A stretch of DNA of 36,403 nucleotides from a virus, in the IMG/VR virus record IMGVR_UViG_3300021976_000004, positions 1-36,403 of that record; one strand, given 5' to 3'. A program made the translations under genes and the position numbers. The notes beneath the pieces were generated by a model. It did no database searches. It was not told the DNA's origin and saw only the letters and a list, made by a program, of their open reading frames with translations. Shown piece by piece: positions 24,366-30,183 of the stretch; within the stretch, counting starts at the first letter, position 1; each line of letters opens with the position of its first letter.

Positions 24366-24578
24366 TCATTCCGATGGGTGTTCAACACAAACAGCTTTAA
24401 CAGCCCACATAACGCTTTGCTCTAGGTTTGTAAATGCTACAGACATTTCACGGTTTTTTATTTTGGCATACAACAGCGCAAGCGATCTGGCTGTGTGTTT
24501 AATATGTTTGATTAAATCCAATTCCTCACTGGAGAGGTCATGGTAAATAACATTGAATAAATTATCTTGGTCGGTCAT
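24366..24578 (-). CDS. small helical-hairpin protein, possible Acb2/Tad1-hairpin relative
   Basis: The 70-residue protein folds as two helices: LSSEELDLIKHIKHTARSLA, then ALLYAKIKNREMSV, and AFTNLEQSVMWAVKAVC. The spaced pattern E..LI..IK..A..L..LY followed by A.TNLE...MWAVKA resembles the helical-hairpin phage proteins grouped with Acb2, which sequester cyclic nucleotide signals of CBASS. The likeness is from memory and short, so the anti-CBASS role is a hypothesis. AAGGA precedes the ATG. Confidence 0.55.
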   Translation of the reverse strand: MTDQDNLFNVIYHDLSSEELDLIKHIKHTARSLALLYAKIKNREMSVAFTNLEQSVMWAVKAVCVEHPSE

Positions 24579-24587
24579 TAAAAATCC

Positions 24588-24764
24588 TTAGGTTTCCATT
24601 GCATCAATAGTTTTTTTTGCCGCATCTATGGCCTGTTGCTCGGTCATGTAATCGTTCAATCCGCTTTCAAATGCAAATGGGCATATGTCGTCATCATGAG
24701 CACATATAAATTTATATTCTCCATGAGCCGGGGTAATAGTTATTTCATAGCCTTTATAGATCAT
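24588..24764 (-). CDS. small hypothetical protein (58 aa)
   Basis: The frame begins MIYKGYEITITPAHGEYKFI and continues CAHDDDICPFAFESGLNDYM before a C-terminal helix ending DAMET. It starts one base inside the TerS stop (TAATG) and ends just before the ATG region of the 24578 gene, so it belongs to the same transcript. Beta-strand N-terminus and helical C-terminus suggest a small alpha/beta fold. Function unknown. Confidence 0.7.
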   Translation of the reverse strand: MIYKGYEITITPAHGEYKFICAHDDDICPFAFESGLNDYMTEQQAIDAAKKTIDAMET

Positions 24765-25264
24765 TAAAAATCCTTCCTATTCTGAGCATCAAGCCTGTCT
24801 CGAAGCTCCATAAGCTCAGCTTTAAGCTTGTCATTCTCTTCTGTTTTCTGTTCAAGGAGCAATTTATCGCCGTATTGTTTTGGAAGGAGTTTTGAAGCAA
24901 GCCATTTTCTGGTGTCTATTCGCACGCGAGAGCGTGCCACGAACTCACCATTCAAAGATTCATATCCTTCGTCATTAAGTCTAATGTCTTGACTATCATC
25001 ATCTGCTATCTCAAGGCATTGCTCTGCCAGCAAGTCAGCTTGAATCATTTTTGCTTGCGCGTATTTCGTTCGAAATTCAGGAACTTGATAGCGCCATCGA
25101 TTTATAGTGGATTCTGCTGGCATATCATCATACATAGCACAAAGACGCGGCAGTCCTTTGTCATGGGTAGCAATACGCTGGCAAATCAACTCTCCAAGCT
25201 CTTGGGTATAGTCACTTGGACGCCCTACTTTCTTAGGCTCTTTCGATTTCTTCGTGCTTGTCAT
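24764..25264 (-). CDS. terS: terminase small subunit
   Basis: The 166-residue protein has the small terminase pattern GRPSDYTQELGELICQRIA, then a helix-turn-helix ending ESTINRWRYQVPEFRTKYAQ, AKMIQADLLAEQCLEIADDD, and RVRIDTRKWLASKLLPKQYG. The C-terminal coiled coil (TEENDKLKAELMELRDRLDA) would form the oligomer ring. It recognises the packaging site and hands DNA to TerL, which is unusually 3.5 kb downstream with about eight small genes and a TA pair between. The start overlaps the gene before by 32 bases. Confidence 0.9.
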   Translation of the reverse strand: MTSTKKSKEPKKVGRPSDYTQELGELICQRIATHDKGLPRLCAMYDDMPAESTINRWRYQVPEFRTKYAQAKMIQADLLAEQCLEIADDDSQDIRLNDEGYESLNGEFVARSRVRIDTRKWLASKLLPKQYGDKLLLEQKTEENDKLKAELMELRDRLDAQNRKDF

Positions 25265-25562
25265 CCGTTAAATCCTTTGATAGTGCTACGGAAGCAACCT
25301 TTTGTTTTGTTTTGGCTCGACTTATCTTTCCTACTTTGGGTGCTTTCTGTATTTCACGCATAGATTCTTTAGACTCAGGCGCACACGCATCAACAAATGA
25401 ATCAGGCAGCGAGACTTCTAGCTTCCTAATCATGCCCTCTCCCAGACACATTGGGCAATCAACCTCTACTCCGCCTGTATTAGTGTAACTGTATGCGCCG
25501 CGAACTTTATATATTTTTTTTCGTCCTCGACAACGAATACATCGCCTGTAATTTGCGTCCAT
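25233..25562 (-). CDS. zinc-finger protein with DnaJ-like CxxCxG pairs
   Basis: The 109-residue protein has CIRCRG at residues 8-13 and CPMCLGEG at about 36-43, the two-knuckle DnaJ-type zinc finger with intervening beta hairpin, then a long basic C-terminal tail (KAPKVGKISRAKTKQKVASV). Similar proteins sit in phage early/late boundary regions; some are antitermination-like regulators, but that is not shown. AAGGAG nine bases before ATG 25562 fixes the start. It precedes terS and overlaps it. Confidence 0.7.
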   Translation of the reverse strand: MDANYRRCIRCRGRKKIYKVRGAYSYTNTGGVEVDCPMCLGEGMIRKLEVSLPDSFVDACAPESKESMREIQKAPKVGKISRAKTKQKVASVALSKDLTDDKHEEIERA

Positions 25563-25704
25563 AAAACGAATCTCCTTCGGAATAATCCAACCAATAATTA
25601 TACACAATTTCTGTTGATAACTCTGTTATTAACCGCGAACAAGCCCGAATTAATGCGCGGGTATAGCGCTGTATAGTTACCTCTCAAAACATATATTGTT
25701 AAGT

Positions 25705-25755
25705 TTTGTTGACATGGTAACATGTACAGATTATTATACACCCATCAAGCAGATA
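25705..25755 (+). promoter_or_regulatory. early promoter P1 (twin of the recombination operon promoter)
   Basis: TTGACA (25709-25714) and TATTAT (25732-25737) are 17 bases apart. The block TTTGTTGACATGGTAAC (25705-25721) is identical to 31509-31525, and ATCAAGCAGATA (25744-25755) recurs at 31565-31576. TGTACA, the Phd-type operator core, sits in the spacer (25723-25728). It drives the 25783-26448 operon. Confidence 0.85.
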
Positions 25756-25782
25756 AAGACAATTAAGCAGATAGGAGAAGTA

Positions 25783-26037
25783 ATGAGATATCAGCAGATA
25801 CGTTTACCCAGCGAAGAACACCAATACACCCCACCAGGAATTTTTTATCAGAATAATGGCGTATATGCATACCTCAGTTTAGTTCCTTACGATTACAATC
25901 ATGTCACCGTTGTTTACTTTGTTTCCGGCACGAACGGAGACGAATTCGGTCAATTCAAAAACATAGAAGATGCAATAAAACGTGCTCGTGAGATTGCTGG
26001 ATTAAGCCAATCTGAGCGTCGACTGTTTGACCAGTAA
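25783..26037 (+). CDS. hypothetical protein, first gene of the P1 operon
   Basis: The 84-residue protein (MRYQQIRLPSEEHQYTPPGI; YNHVTVVYFVSGTNGDEFGQ; NIEDAIKRAREIAGLSQSER) has a beta-sheet N-terminal two-thirds and a C-terminal helix, not recognised. AGGAG five bases before the ATG fixes the start at 25783, not the longer frame. It is driven by the strong P1 promoter and so is probably made early. Confidence 0.7.
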   Translation: MRYQQIRLPSEEHQYTPPGIFYQNNGVYAYLSLVPYDYNHVTVVYFVSGTNGDEFGQFKNIEDAIKRAREIAGLSQSERRLFDQ

Positions 26038-26048
26038 GGTAATGGACT

Positions 26049-26198
26049 ATGGGTTACAGAGGAAGTATGGAAGGCTGGAAAGAGGATGAAAACTTCTGTG
26101 AAGGCCATTGCGGAACGTGCGAACAATGCGACGAAAGATACTATCAAAAATGTGATGAAGATTACGAATCATCGCGGGATGAGCAGTTTTTTGACTAA
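26049..26198 (+). CDS. small acidic Cys-rich protein (49 aa)
   Basis: The frame MGYRGSMEGWKEDENFCEGH continues with CGTCEQCDERYYQKCDEDYE and ends DEQFFD. Five cysteines and a very acidic composition suggest a tiny metal-binding or DNA-mimic protein. AAGGT lies eight bases before the ATG, 11 bases after the previous stop. It is out of frame with the longer 26086-26448 frame, whose 5' half is therefore a shadow. Confidence 0.65.
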   Translation: MGYRGSMEGWKEDENFCEGHCGTCEQCDERYYQKCDEDYESSRDEQFFD

Positions 26199-26209
26199 CC
26201 GGAGTTATT

Positions 26210-26269
26210 ATGCGAAAACACTATATAAATTTGCCAGGACGATTGGAGAATATAGCATGGAATATGTAA
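26210..26269 (+). CDS. 19-residue micro-ORF in the P1 operon
   Basis: GGAG lies five bases before the ATG at 26210, a better ribosome site than many real genes here. The peptide is MRKHYINLPGRLENIAWNM and its last 13 bases overlap the start of the next gene. It may be a leader that couples or controls translation of that gene, or the remains of a longer protein. Confidence 0.4.
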   Translation: MRKHYINLPGRLENIAWNM

Positions 26270-26448
26270 GCAGTCTTTTACCCACTCTTTGGAAAATAAT
26301 TGAAAAAAAAGGTGGTGCTATCAACGTCTCTACAATCGATAATGAATTGGTGGTCAGTATCATTGGGAAAAAACGCATTAAGCGTTTCAAGAGCGCCGAT
26401 AGCCACGACCTTATAACAAATATCAATCAATATTTACAAGCCTGTTAA
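26257..26448 (+). CDS. hypothetical small protein, last gene of the P1 operon
   Basis: The 63-residue protein (MEYVSSLLPTLWKIIEKKGG; INVSTIDNELVVSIIGKKRI; DLITNINQYLQAC) is alpha/beta with a basic middle and is not recognised. GGAG eight bases before ATG 26257 sets the start. Its end overlaps the opposing gene at 26434 by 15 bases. Confidence 0.6.
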   Translation: MEYVSSLLPTLWKIIEKKGGAINVSTIDNELVVSIIGKKRIKRFKSADSHDLITNINQYLQAC

Positions 26449-26634
26449 ATCCCCGGCGCAGTCATTCTGCGCCGATAAATCCTCATCTAGCTTTATTTTC
26501 AATAACATTTTTTTTCTTCTCCTATCAGGAGATATCAAGCAACGCGCCCCACAAGATGGACACTTCCTACCTGGAACCACCCTATCGCTGTCGCATTTAA
26601 AACACCATATGCTAATTCTTTTTTCGTATTTCAT
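26434..26634 (-). CDS. zinc-ribbon protein downstream of the replication genes
   Basis: The 66-residue protein has CFKCDSDRV and CPSCGARC, two CxxC knuckles of a zinc ribbon, then a basic patch (PDRRRKKMLLKIKL) and an acidic end. It follows the O-like initiator and a helical protein, so a replication or transcription role is possible. The start overlaps the preceding gene; there is no strong ribosome site, so coupling is likely. Confidence 0.7.
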   Translation of the reverse strand: MKYEKRISIWCFKCDSDRVVPGRKCPSCGARCLISPDRRRKKMLLKIKLDEDLSAQNDCAGDLTGL

Positions 26635-26884
26635 CGACATAACCCATAAGCCAAGAGTTTGCGTTTCTACGGCTTAAATTTTGTCCCTGTAACGAGTTCG
26701 AACCTTGGTAAGTACCTTCATGCCACTTTTCGAGATAACGCGTTAAAACCGTTTTAAAATCGATTCTATCGACACTGTTTAACATTGTATCAATGAACAA
26801 CAAGTCATCCCTCAGAAGCTCAATCTTTTGACGCTCACAATAAGCCTTAAAGCTTGATAGACGAGAGGATAATTTCTTTCCCAT
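26612..26884 (-). CDS. helical protein following the replication initiator
   Basis: The 90-residue protein is helical (MGKKLSSRLSSFKAYCERQK; DFKTVLTRYLEKWHEGTYQG; RRNANSWLMGYVDEIRKKN) with basic and aromatic residues. It lies four bases after the O-like gene, in the place of lambda P. It is too short to be a helicase loader like P; an accessory role in helicase loading is a guess. Confidence 0.6.
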   Translation of the reverse strand: MGKKLSSRLSSFKAYCERQKIELLRDDLLFIDTMLNSVDRIDFKTVLTRYLEKWHEGTYQGSNSLQGQNLSRRNANSWLMGYVDEIRKKN

Positions 26885-26888
26885 GATA

Positions 26889-28088
26889 TCAAGCTACACC
26901 CTGAGCCATTGCATGGGATAAAATTGCAGCCACTGAGCTTGTATTATTGTTCCTGATACTCCCCTGCTCTTTAACTTCTTTGAGGCTATCGCTCCAGATT
27001 CGCTCAGCCTTCAAATACAATGTCTTTGCTTGCTCCAAGGCTTCTTCAGTGGAGAAAAAGCTTTTCATGTGCCTTGGATTTGTTTTCTCATAAGGGATGG
27101 CGTGCTTGAAGGCTTCAATTTTCTTAATCTCTTCCGGGGTAAAGCTGTCTTTCACCGCTTTTGTTGCTATAGTTTCTGGTGAAGAGTCGTATTTTGAATC
27201 AATATGGACATAACTTGATCTAACTGTCCGGTTATTGTGATAATCAGACTTAGTGTTGATCCCAAAGGAATTTTGACCTACTGAGGTATTAAGCTTCCGA
27301 TAAGGTTCATCATTCCAACGATCACCATTCAAGTAACTTACGGGATTTGGAACAAATCCATCTTTCCAACGATCATCCTCAACAAGCATTTTTTCAACAT
27401 GCGTAATAATTTCAACTGCTAACTTGTCTAATTTTCTTTTTTTCCAAATATCCATTGCACGTTTCTTATTTTGTTTGTTTGGCCAAACTTCCCAGAACAA
27501 AGAAAAGATATCCTCACACACATTAGCCGCAGGCTGAGCCCCTTTAGGGGATATAGGGGTATTTTGAATAGATTGATGAAAAGAATAATGATCTATAGGT
27601 ATGTCGTTTTGTGCAGGGGTCCCTGCATGTGGTGCAGTAGTCCCTGCATGTGGTGCAGGGGTGTAACAAGATTGCACACCTATGTCGTTTGATGCAGGGG
27701 TGTCAGATGATTGTTCAATTAGTTTAAACCATGAGTAATCACGAGCAACGTTAAAATGGTTTTTCTTACCATATTTGAAGTGATTATAATTAACGCGCTG
27801 TACTATAAAATGCTCGAATTCTAATTCATTAAGCGCATGATATACTTTGCGCTCACTAATCTTGCACTCACGCGCAATACTAGGAATGCACATTTCTACT
27901 TCGTCACACTCTTTCGAGTAGTCACTTTCAAAGCGCAAAGTTTGATAAACTGCCATAGCGTATAGGCTTAGGTTTTTTCGACAAAGTTCGTCTATCATGA
28001 TGTAGCGAGGTCTAACGCGTTTTACAGTAATGTTTTGCAGATTAGATTGATTGGAAGGTGTATCAACTGAAGGTGATTGGTTTGGCAT
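26889..28088 (-). CDS. phage replication initiator, lambda O-like
   Basis: The 399-residue protein has an N-terminal winged helix-turn-helix (IPSIARECKISERKVYHALN at residues 68-87), a flexible linker encoded by iteron DNA (about 128-162), and a C-terminal replisome-organiser type motif (IFSLFWEVWPNKQNKKRAMD at 194-213, then FVPNPVSYLNGDRWNDE at 245-261). This two-domain layout, with the origin inside the gene between the domains, is that of lambda O. It should bind the iterons and recruit the replicative helicase. AAGGA six bases before the ATG supports the start. Confidence 0.85.
   Translation of the reverse strand: MPNQSPSVDTPSNQSNLQNITVKRVRPRYIMIDELCRKNLSLYAMAVYQTLRFESDYSKECDEVEMCIPSIARECKISERKVYHALNELEFEHFIVQRVNYNHFKYGKKNHFNVARDYSWFKLIEQSSDTPASNDIGVQSCYTPAPHAGTTAPHAGTPAQNDIPIDHYSFHQSIQNTPISPKGAQPAANVCEDIFSLFWEVWPNKQNKKRAMDIWKKRKLDKLAVEIITHVEKMLVEDDRWKDGFVPNPVSYLNGDRWNDEPYRKLNTSVGQNSFGINTKSDYHNNRTVRSSYVHIDSKYDSSPETIATKAVKDSFTPEEIKKIEAFKHAIPYEKTNPRHMKSFFSTEEALEQAKTLYLKAERIWSDSLKEVKEQGSIRNNNTSSVAAILSHAMAQGVA
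27540..27703. other. probable replication origin inside the O-like gene (iterons plus AT-rich region)
   Basis: Four related iterons lie at 27612-27627 (TGCAGGGGTCCCTGCA, perfect dyad), 27633-27648 (TGCAGTAGTCCCTGCA, near dyad), 27654-27664 and 27693-27703 (TGCAGGGGTGT). TATGTCGTTT precedes the first and fourth (27600, 27681). GGTGT at 27660 and ACACC at 27676 form another dyad. An AT-rich block (about 27540-27599) lies on the downstream side in gene orientation, as in lambda ori. Confidence 0.8.
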
Positions 28089-28117
28089 TTAAAATCCTTA
28101 TACCCTTATGCGCAGGG

Positions 28118-28146
28118 TTGCTGTCACTAGCAATATGCGCTAAAAT
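28118..28146 (+). promoter_or_regulatory. promoter of the antisense small RNA
   Basis: TTGCTG (28118-28123) and TAAAAT (28141-28146) are 17 bases apart on the plus strand. The -35 side is a dyad TTGCT...AGCAA (28118-28132). TGCGCTAA (28136-28143) pairs with TTAGCGCA (28175-28182), which spans the -10 and the transcript. Confidence 0.65.
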
Positions 28147-28152
28147 CCATGT

Positions 28153-28218
28153 TGATATTTTGTGCAATTGGATGTTAGCGCACCGATTGTTAAAGGGCAG
28201 TTGTCGCTGCCCTTTTTT
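28153..28218 (+). ncRNA. OOP-like antisense small RNA
   Basis: Between the promoter at 28118-28146 and the terminator at 28192-28218 there is no open frame, so a transcript of about 65 nt is predicted. It runs opposite to the leader of the O-like mRNA and lies between the Cro/CII-like gene and the initiator gene. Lambda OOP RNA (about 77 nt, same relative place and strand) downregulates cII. Control of replication or of the upstream regulator is inferred. Confidence 0.6.
28192..28218 (+). terminator. strong terminator of the small RNA
   Basis: AAAGGGCAG and CTGCCCTTT form a 9-bp stem around TTGTCG, with the T-run of the 3' arm continuing to 28218 (TTTTTT). It is a good rho-independent terminator in the plus direction. 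The reverse direction has only a short T-run. Confidence 0.85.
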
Positions 28219-28425
28219 GTTTCTTAAATATCATTTCTGTTTACTTCATTTTTGCCTCGTTCAAATTTATTCACGAACAAAATTAATCAAATTTCAATAT
28301 GTCACTATACGGCATTGATCATCTTTTCTTCAAGAGTTGTTCGGAATTGAATCGCGATGATTATTCGCAACAGAACCAATGCGATTAATGTGGCTTTCAT
28401 TCGCACTGGTTCGCGGAAATAATAT
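28219..28425. other. non-coding region with repeated TTCGN sites
   Basis: No gene is evident in about 200 bases between the small RNA terminator and the Cro/CII-like gene. TTCGC or close variants occur at 28340, 28364, 28400, 28410 and 28430, several in 10-base phase, like the GCGAA series at 752-814. It may hold the minus-strand replication promoter and operator sites; no convincing -35/-10 pair is seen. Confidence 0.4.
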
Positions 28426-28644
28426 TTAGTTCGAAGATAAAGAAGCATTGTGCTTTTTTTCTGGCCTTGCATGTGCTAAATCAGACTTAAATAATCCATC
28501 CGTTTTTTTTTCAATCAATAACTGAGTTTTATATGGGATATACCCAATTTTCCGCCAGTTTGCGTGGCATGTTAAACCTAATTCCAGCTTTCGAACCAAT
28601 TCAGACCAACTTCCGTAATAATCGTACAACTCTTGAGCTAACAT
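28426..28644 (-). CDS. Cro/CII-like DNA-binding protein
   Basis: The 72-residue protein (MLAQELYDYYGSWSELVRKL; ANWRKIGYIPYKTQLLIEKK; TDGLFKSD) has the small phage regulator pattern: LYDYYGS, helix, W-x-x-x-GYIP-x-x-x-Q-x-x-IE-x-x-T-G-x-x-x-x-D, shared with the N-terminus of the 30146-30691 protein. It sits upstream of the O-like gene like lambda cro/cII and diverges from the HTH gene at 28911, so it is a candidate switch regulator. GGGGGGA lies before the ATG. Confidence 0.75.
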   Translation of the reverse strand: MLAQELYDYYGSWSELVRKLELGLTCHANWRKIGYIPYKTQLLIEKKTDGLFKSDLAHARPEKKHNASLSSN

Positions 28645-28790
28645 ATTCCCCCCATCGATTGCTATTTTTTTTCTGGTTATTTATTCTTGCTACATGAAGA
28701 TAACTTATGTATTCCGCCCATTATAATCATATTAGAATCTGTTCGCCATCGTATTAGGGCAGATATAAAAATACAAACGAGGAAAATTGA

Positions 28791-28892
28791 ATGAAAAAAA
28801 ATATACTCCGAAAACAAGGCAATTGTTATTGCTCTAGTTGGATAGATATTCGGATGAAATTCAATCCCCTTTGTTTTTTTATACATTATTAA
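28791..28892 (+). CDS. 33-residue micro-ORF upstream of the HTH gene
   Basis: GAGG eight bases before ATG 28791 and a basic, aromatic peptide (MKKNILRKQGNCYCSSWIDI...) make this a possible leader peptide. It ends 18 bases before the next start. Nothing else supports it. Confidence 0.35.
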   Translation: MKKNILRKQGNCYCSSWIDIRMKFNPLCFFIHY

Positions 28893-28910
28893 AGCGAAGG
28901 AGAGCGAACT

Positions 28911-29336
28911 ATGAAAGAAAGCAATTCGTCCATTACTACGCGAGACGCCGCCGAAATATTAGGATTTAGTACGCGACATATCCAGAACATGATCAAAGTC
29001 GGAAAACTATCAGCAACCCGCACAGAGAACGGATCATTCATTATTGATAAAGCAGAGTTTTACCGCGTATTCCCAGAGAAATTTACCGTTGAACTTGAGC
29101 GAACATCGGCGAACAAAGAAGCAAGTGGAGCGCGAACAGTTCTTGAGTCAGAAATAAAGCATTTAAAAGACATGATGACTGAAAAAGAAAAGCATAATGA
29201 ATTTTTGAGGCAGCAAATTGAAAGTATGAACAGTGAAAGGAAGATCATTCTTGAAACATTGGGAAGCAATCAGAGACTGCTTGAAGATAAAAGAGAGTCG
29301 CATAAATCAAGAAAAAAGATATTGGGCATATTTTAG
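28911..29336 (+). CDS. HTH (excisionase/MerR-type) plus coiled-coil protein, plasmid-like
   Basis: The 141-residue protein has an N-terminal DNA-binding domain (SITTRDAAEILGFSTRHIQN; GKLSATRTENGSFIIDKAEF) of the excisionase/MerR helix-turn-helix type, a long coiled coil at about residues 75-120, and a C-terminal LLEDKRESHKSRKKILGIF. Proteins of this design (HTH, coiled coil, terminal LLE..K... basic tail) occur on many small plasmids of proteobacteria. It could be a partition-like, copy-control or regulatory protein. AAGGAG supports the start. It is transcribed away from the Cro/CII-like gene. Confidence 0.7.
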   Translation: MKESNSSITTRDAAEILGFSTRHIQNMIKVGKLSATRTENGSFIIDKAEFYRVFPEKFTVELERTSANKEASGARTVLESEIKHLKDMMTEKEKHNEFLRQQIESMNSERKIILETLGSNQRLLEDKRESHKSRKKILGIF

Positions 29337-29344
29337 ACGGATGG

Positions 29345-29533
29345 TTACGTAATAAGATAACCGGCAATAATGCCAATGACGAAACATAAGACACCATTGG
29401 TCATGAGGATTTTATAATTCCTGTGATGACTAATATTAACCCAACATTCACATGAACCAAGGGTTGATAGGTCATTACAGGAGCTACAATGAATTATCTT
29501 AACGAGTTTACTGTACCTCACACCCTTCCTCAA
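29345..29533 (-). CDS. putative small membrane protein
   Basis: The 62-residue product has four cysteines in its N-terminal half and a C-terminal transmembrane segment (MTNGVLCFVIGIIAGYLIT). The start (TTG at 29533, or GTG at 29521) is uncertain and the ribosome site poor. It overlaps the preceding gene by 26 bases, and its end lies nine bases from the stop of the convergent HTH gene. Function unknown. Confidence 0.45.
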   Translation of the reverse strand: MRKGVRYSKLVKIIHCSSCNDLSTLGSCECWVNISHHRNYKILMTNGVLCFVIGIIAGYLIT

Positions 29534-29684
29534 ACTTCATTACATAGTCATTTACGGTCGTTGATATCTGTTTGGTAAGGGTGTCAATCAAGTCTGGGGT
29601 TAAATTCTTACCGAAAAATTCAACCAAGTTGCTTTTAACGACGTTTGATAATTTTTCTGGATTTAATCTTATCTGTGTTCGCAT
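29508..29684 (-). CDS. small hypothetical protein (58 aa)
   Basis: The frame begins MRTQIRLNPEKLSNVVKSNL and continues VEFFGKNLTPDLIDTLTKQI, ending FEEGCEVQ. It is helical and acidic at the end, fills the space between the 29700 and 29345 genes in the same direction, and AGAAGG lies 11 bases upstream. Function unknown. Confidence 0.6.
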   Translation of the reverse strand: MRTQIRLNPEKLSNVVKSNLVEFFGKNLTPDLIDTLTKQISTTVNDYVMKFEEGCEVQ

Positions 29685-29699
29685 CAATTAGTCAGCCTT

Positions 29700-29921
29700 C
29701 TATTCTGCCCTTGCTTTCCCGGAATCAGCATCAAATATCAATCTACTGCCGTCAGCAAAACGATAGTACATCAAGTTAAATAGTGGGGAACATTCGGCAA
29801 TTATAGTCCGTTGCACAACACTACTATTCAACGCCATAATCATTTGATTAGCGGATAGCTCGATTCTATTATCTATATAATTTTGAGCGTCAGGATTCAT
29901 ATCTTTTATTTGGGGGTACAT
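29700..29921 (-). CDS. hypothetical early protein
   Basis: The 73-residue protein (MYPQIKDMNPDAQNYIDNRI; LFNLMYYRFADGSRLIFDAD) starts inside the preceding gene without an obvious ribosome site of its own, so it is probably translationally coupled. N-terminal helices and a C-terminal beta hairpin are likely. Not recognised. Confidence 0.6.
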   Translation of the reverse strand: MYPQIKDMNPDAQNYIDNRIELSANQMIMALNSSVVQRTIIAECSPLFNLMYYRFADGSRLIFDADSGKARAE

Positions 29922-30183
29922 AAATATTTGATTTAGGCATTGCTATTGGGGTTCTAAGTTCGGACAACCTTTTAATTTCATTTGTGAACTTGGCTACCAT
30001 CTTGATAAGCTCAACGCTAATGAATACGGAGCTTAATTGAACCTCTTTTTCTTTACTCTCAATATCTCGTTTCAGTAAGGTTATTAATGATTCTATGTCT
30101 TCAAATCCTTCACGGATTCTTTGCATGCCCTCTAGCTTCTGTTCTTCAGTTAGTTCCATTTGTGGTATAGTCCTTTCCGTCAT
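29890..30183 (-). CDS. hypothetical coiled-coil protein
   Basis: The 97-residue protein is helical (EGMQRIREGFEDIESLITLL; KRDIESKEKEVQLSSVFISV) with a Pro-rich basic tail (TPIAMPKSNIYVPPNKRYES). Start at 30183 is the best in-frame ATG, overlapping the HTH-YopX gene by 38 bases. Not recognised. Confidence 0.6.
   Translation of the reverse strand: MTERTIPQMELTEEQKLEGMQRIREGFEDIESLITLLKRDIESKEKEVQLSSVFISVELIKMVAKFTNEIKRLSELRTPIAMPKSNIYVPPNKRYES

Noticed and set aside
25611-25620. DnaA-box-like TTATCAACA on the minus strand
   Set aside because: A single copy with one mismatch and no cluster; the O-like iterons explain initiation better.
26086-26256. 5' half of the 120-residue plus-strand frame 26086-26448
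   Set aside because: The ribosome sites and coding pattern support a 49-residue Cys-rich frame in another phase here and a start at 26257 for the last gene.
27471-27692. Plus-strand frame over the iterons
   Set aside because: It is the complement of the O-like gene; its CMWC repeats merely reflect the iteron DNA.
27612-27703. CRISPR-like repeat cluster
   Set aside because: Repeats are short, dyad-symmetric, irregularly spaced and inside a coding gene, so they fit iterons and not a repeat-spacer array.
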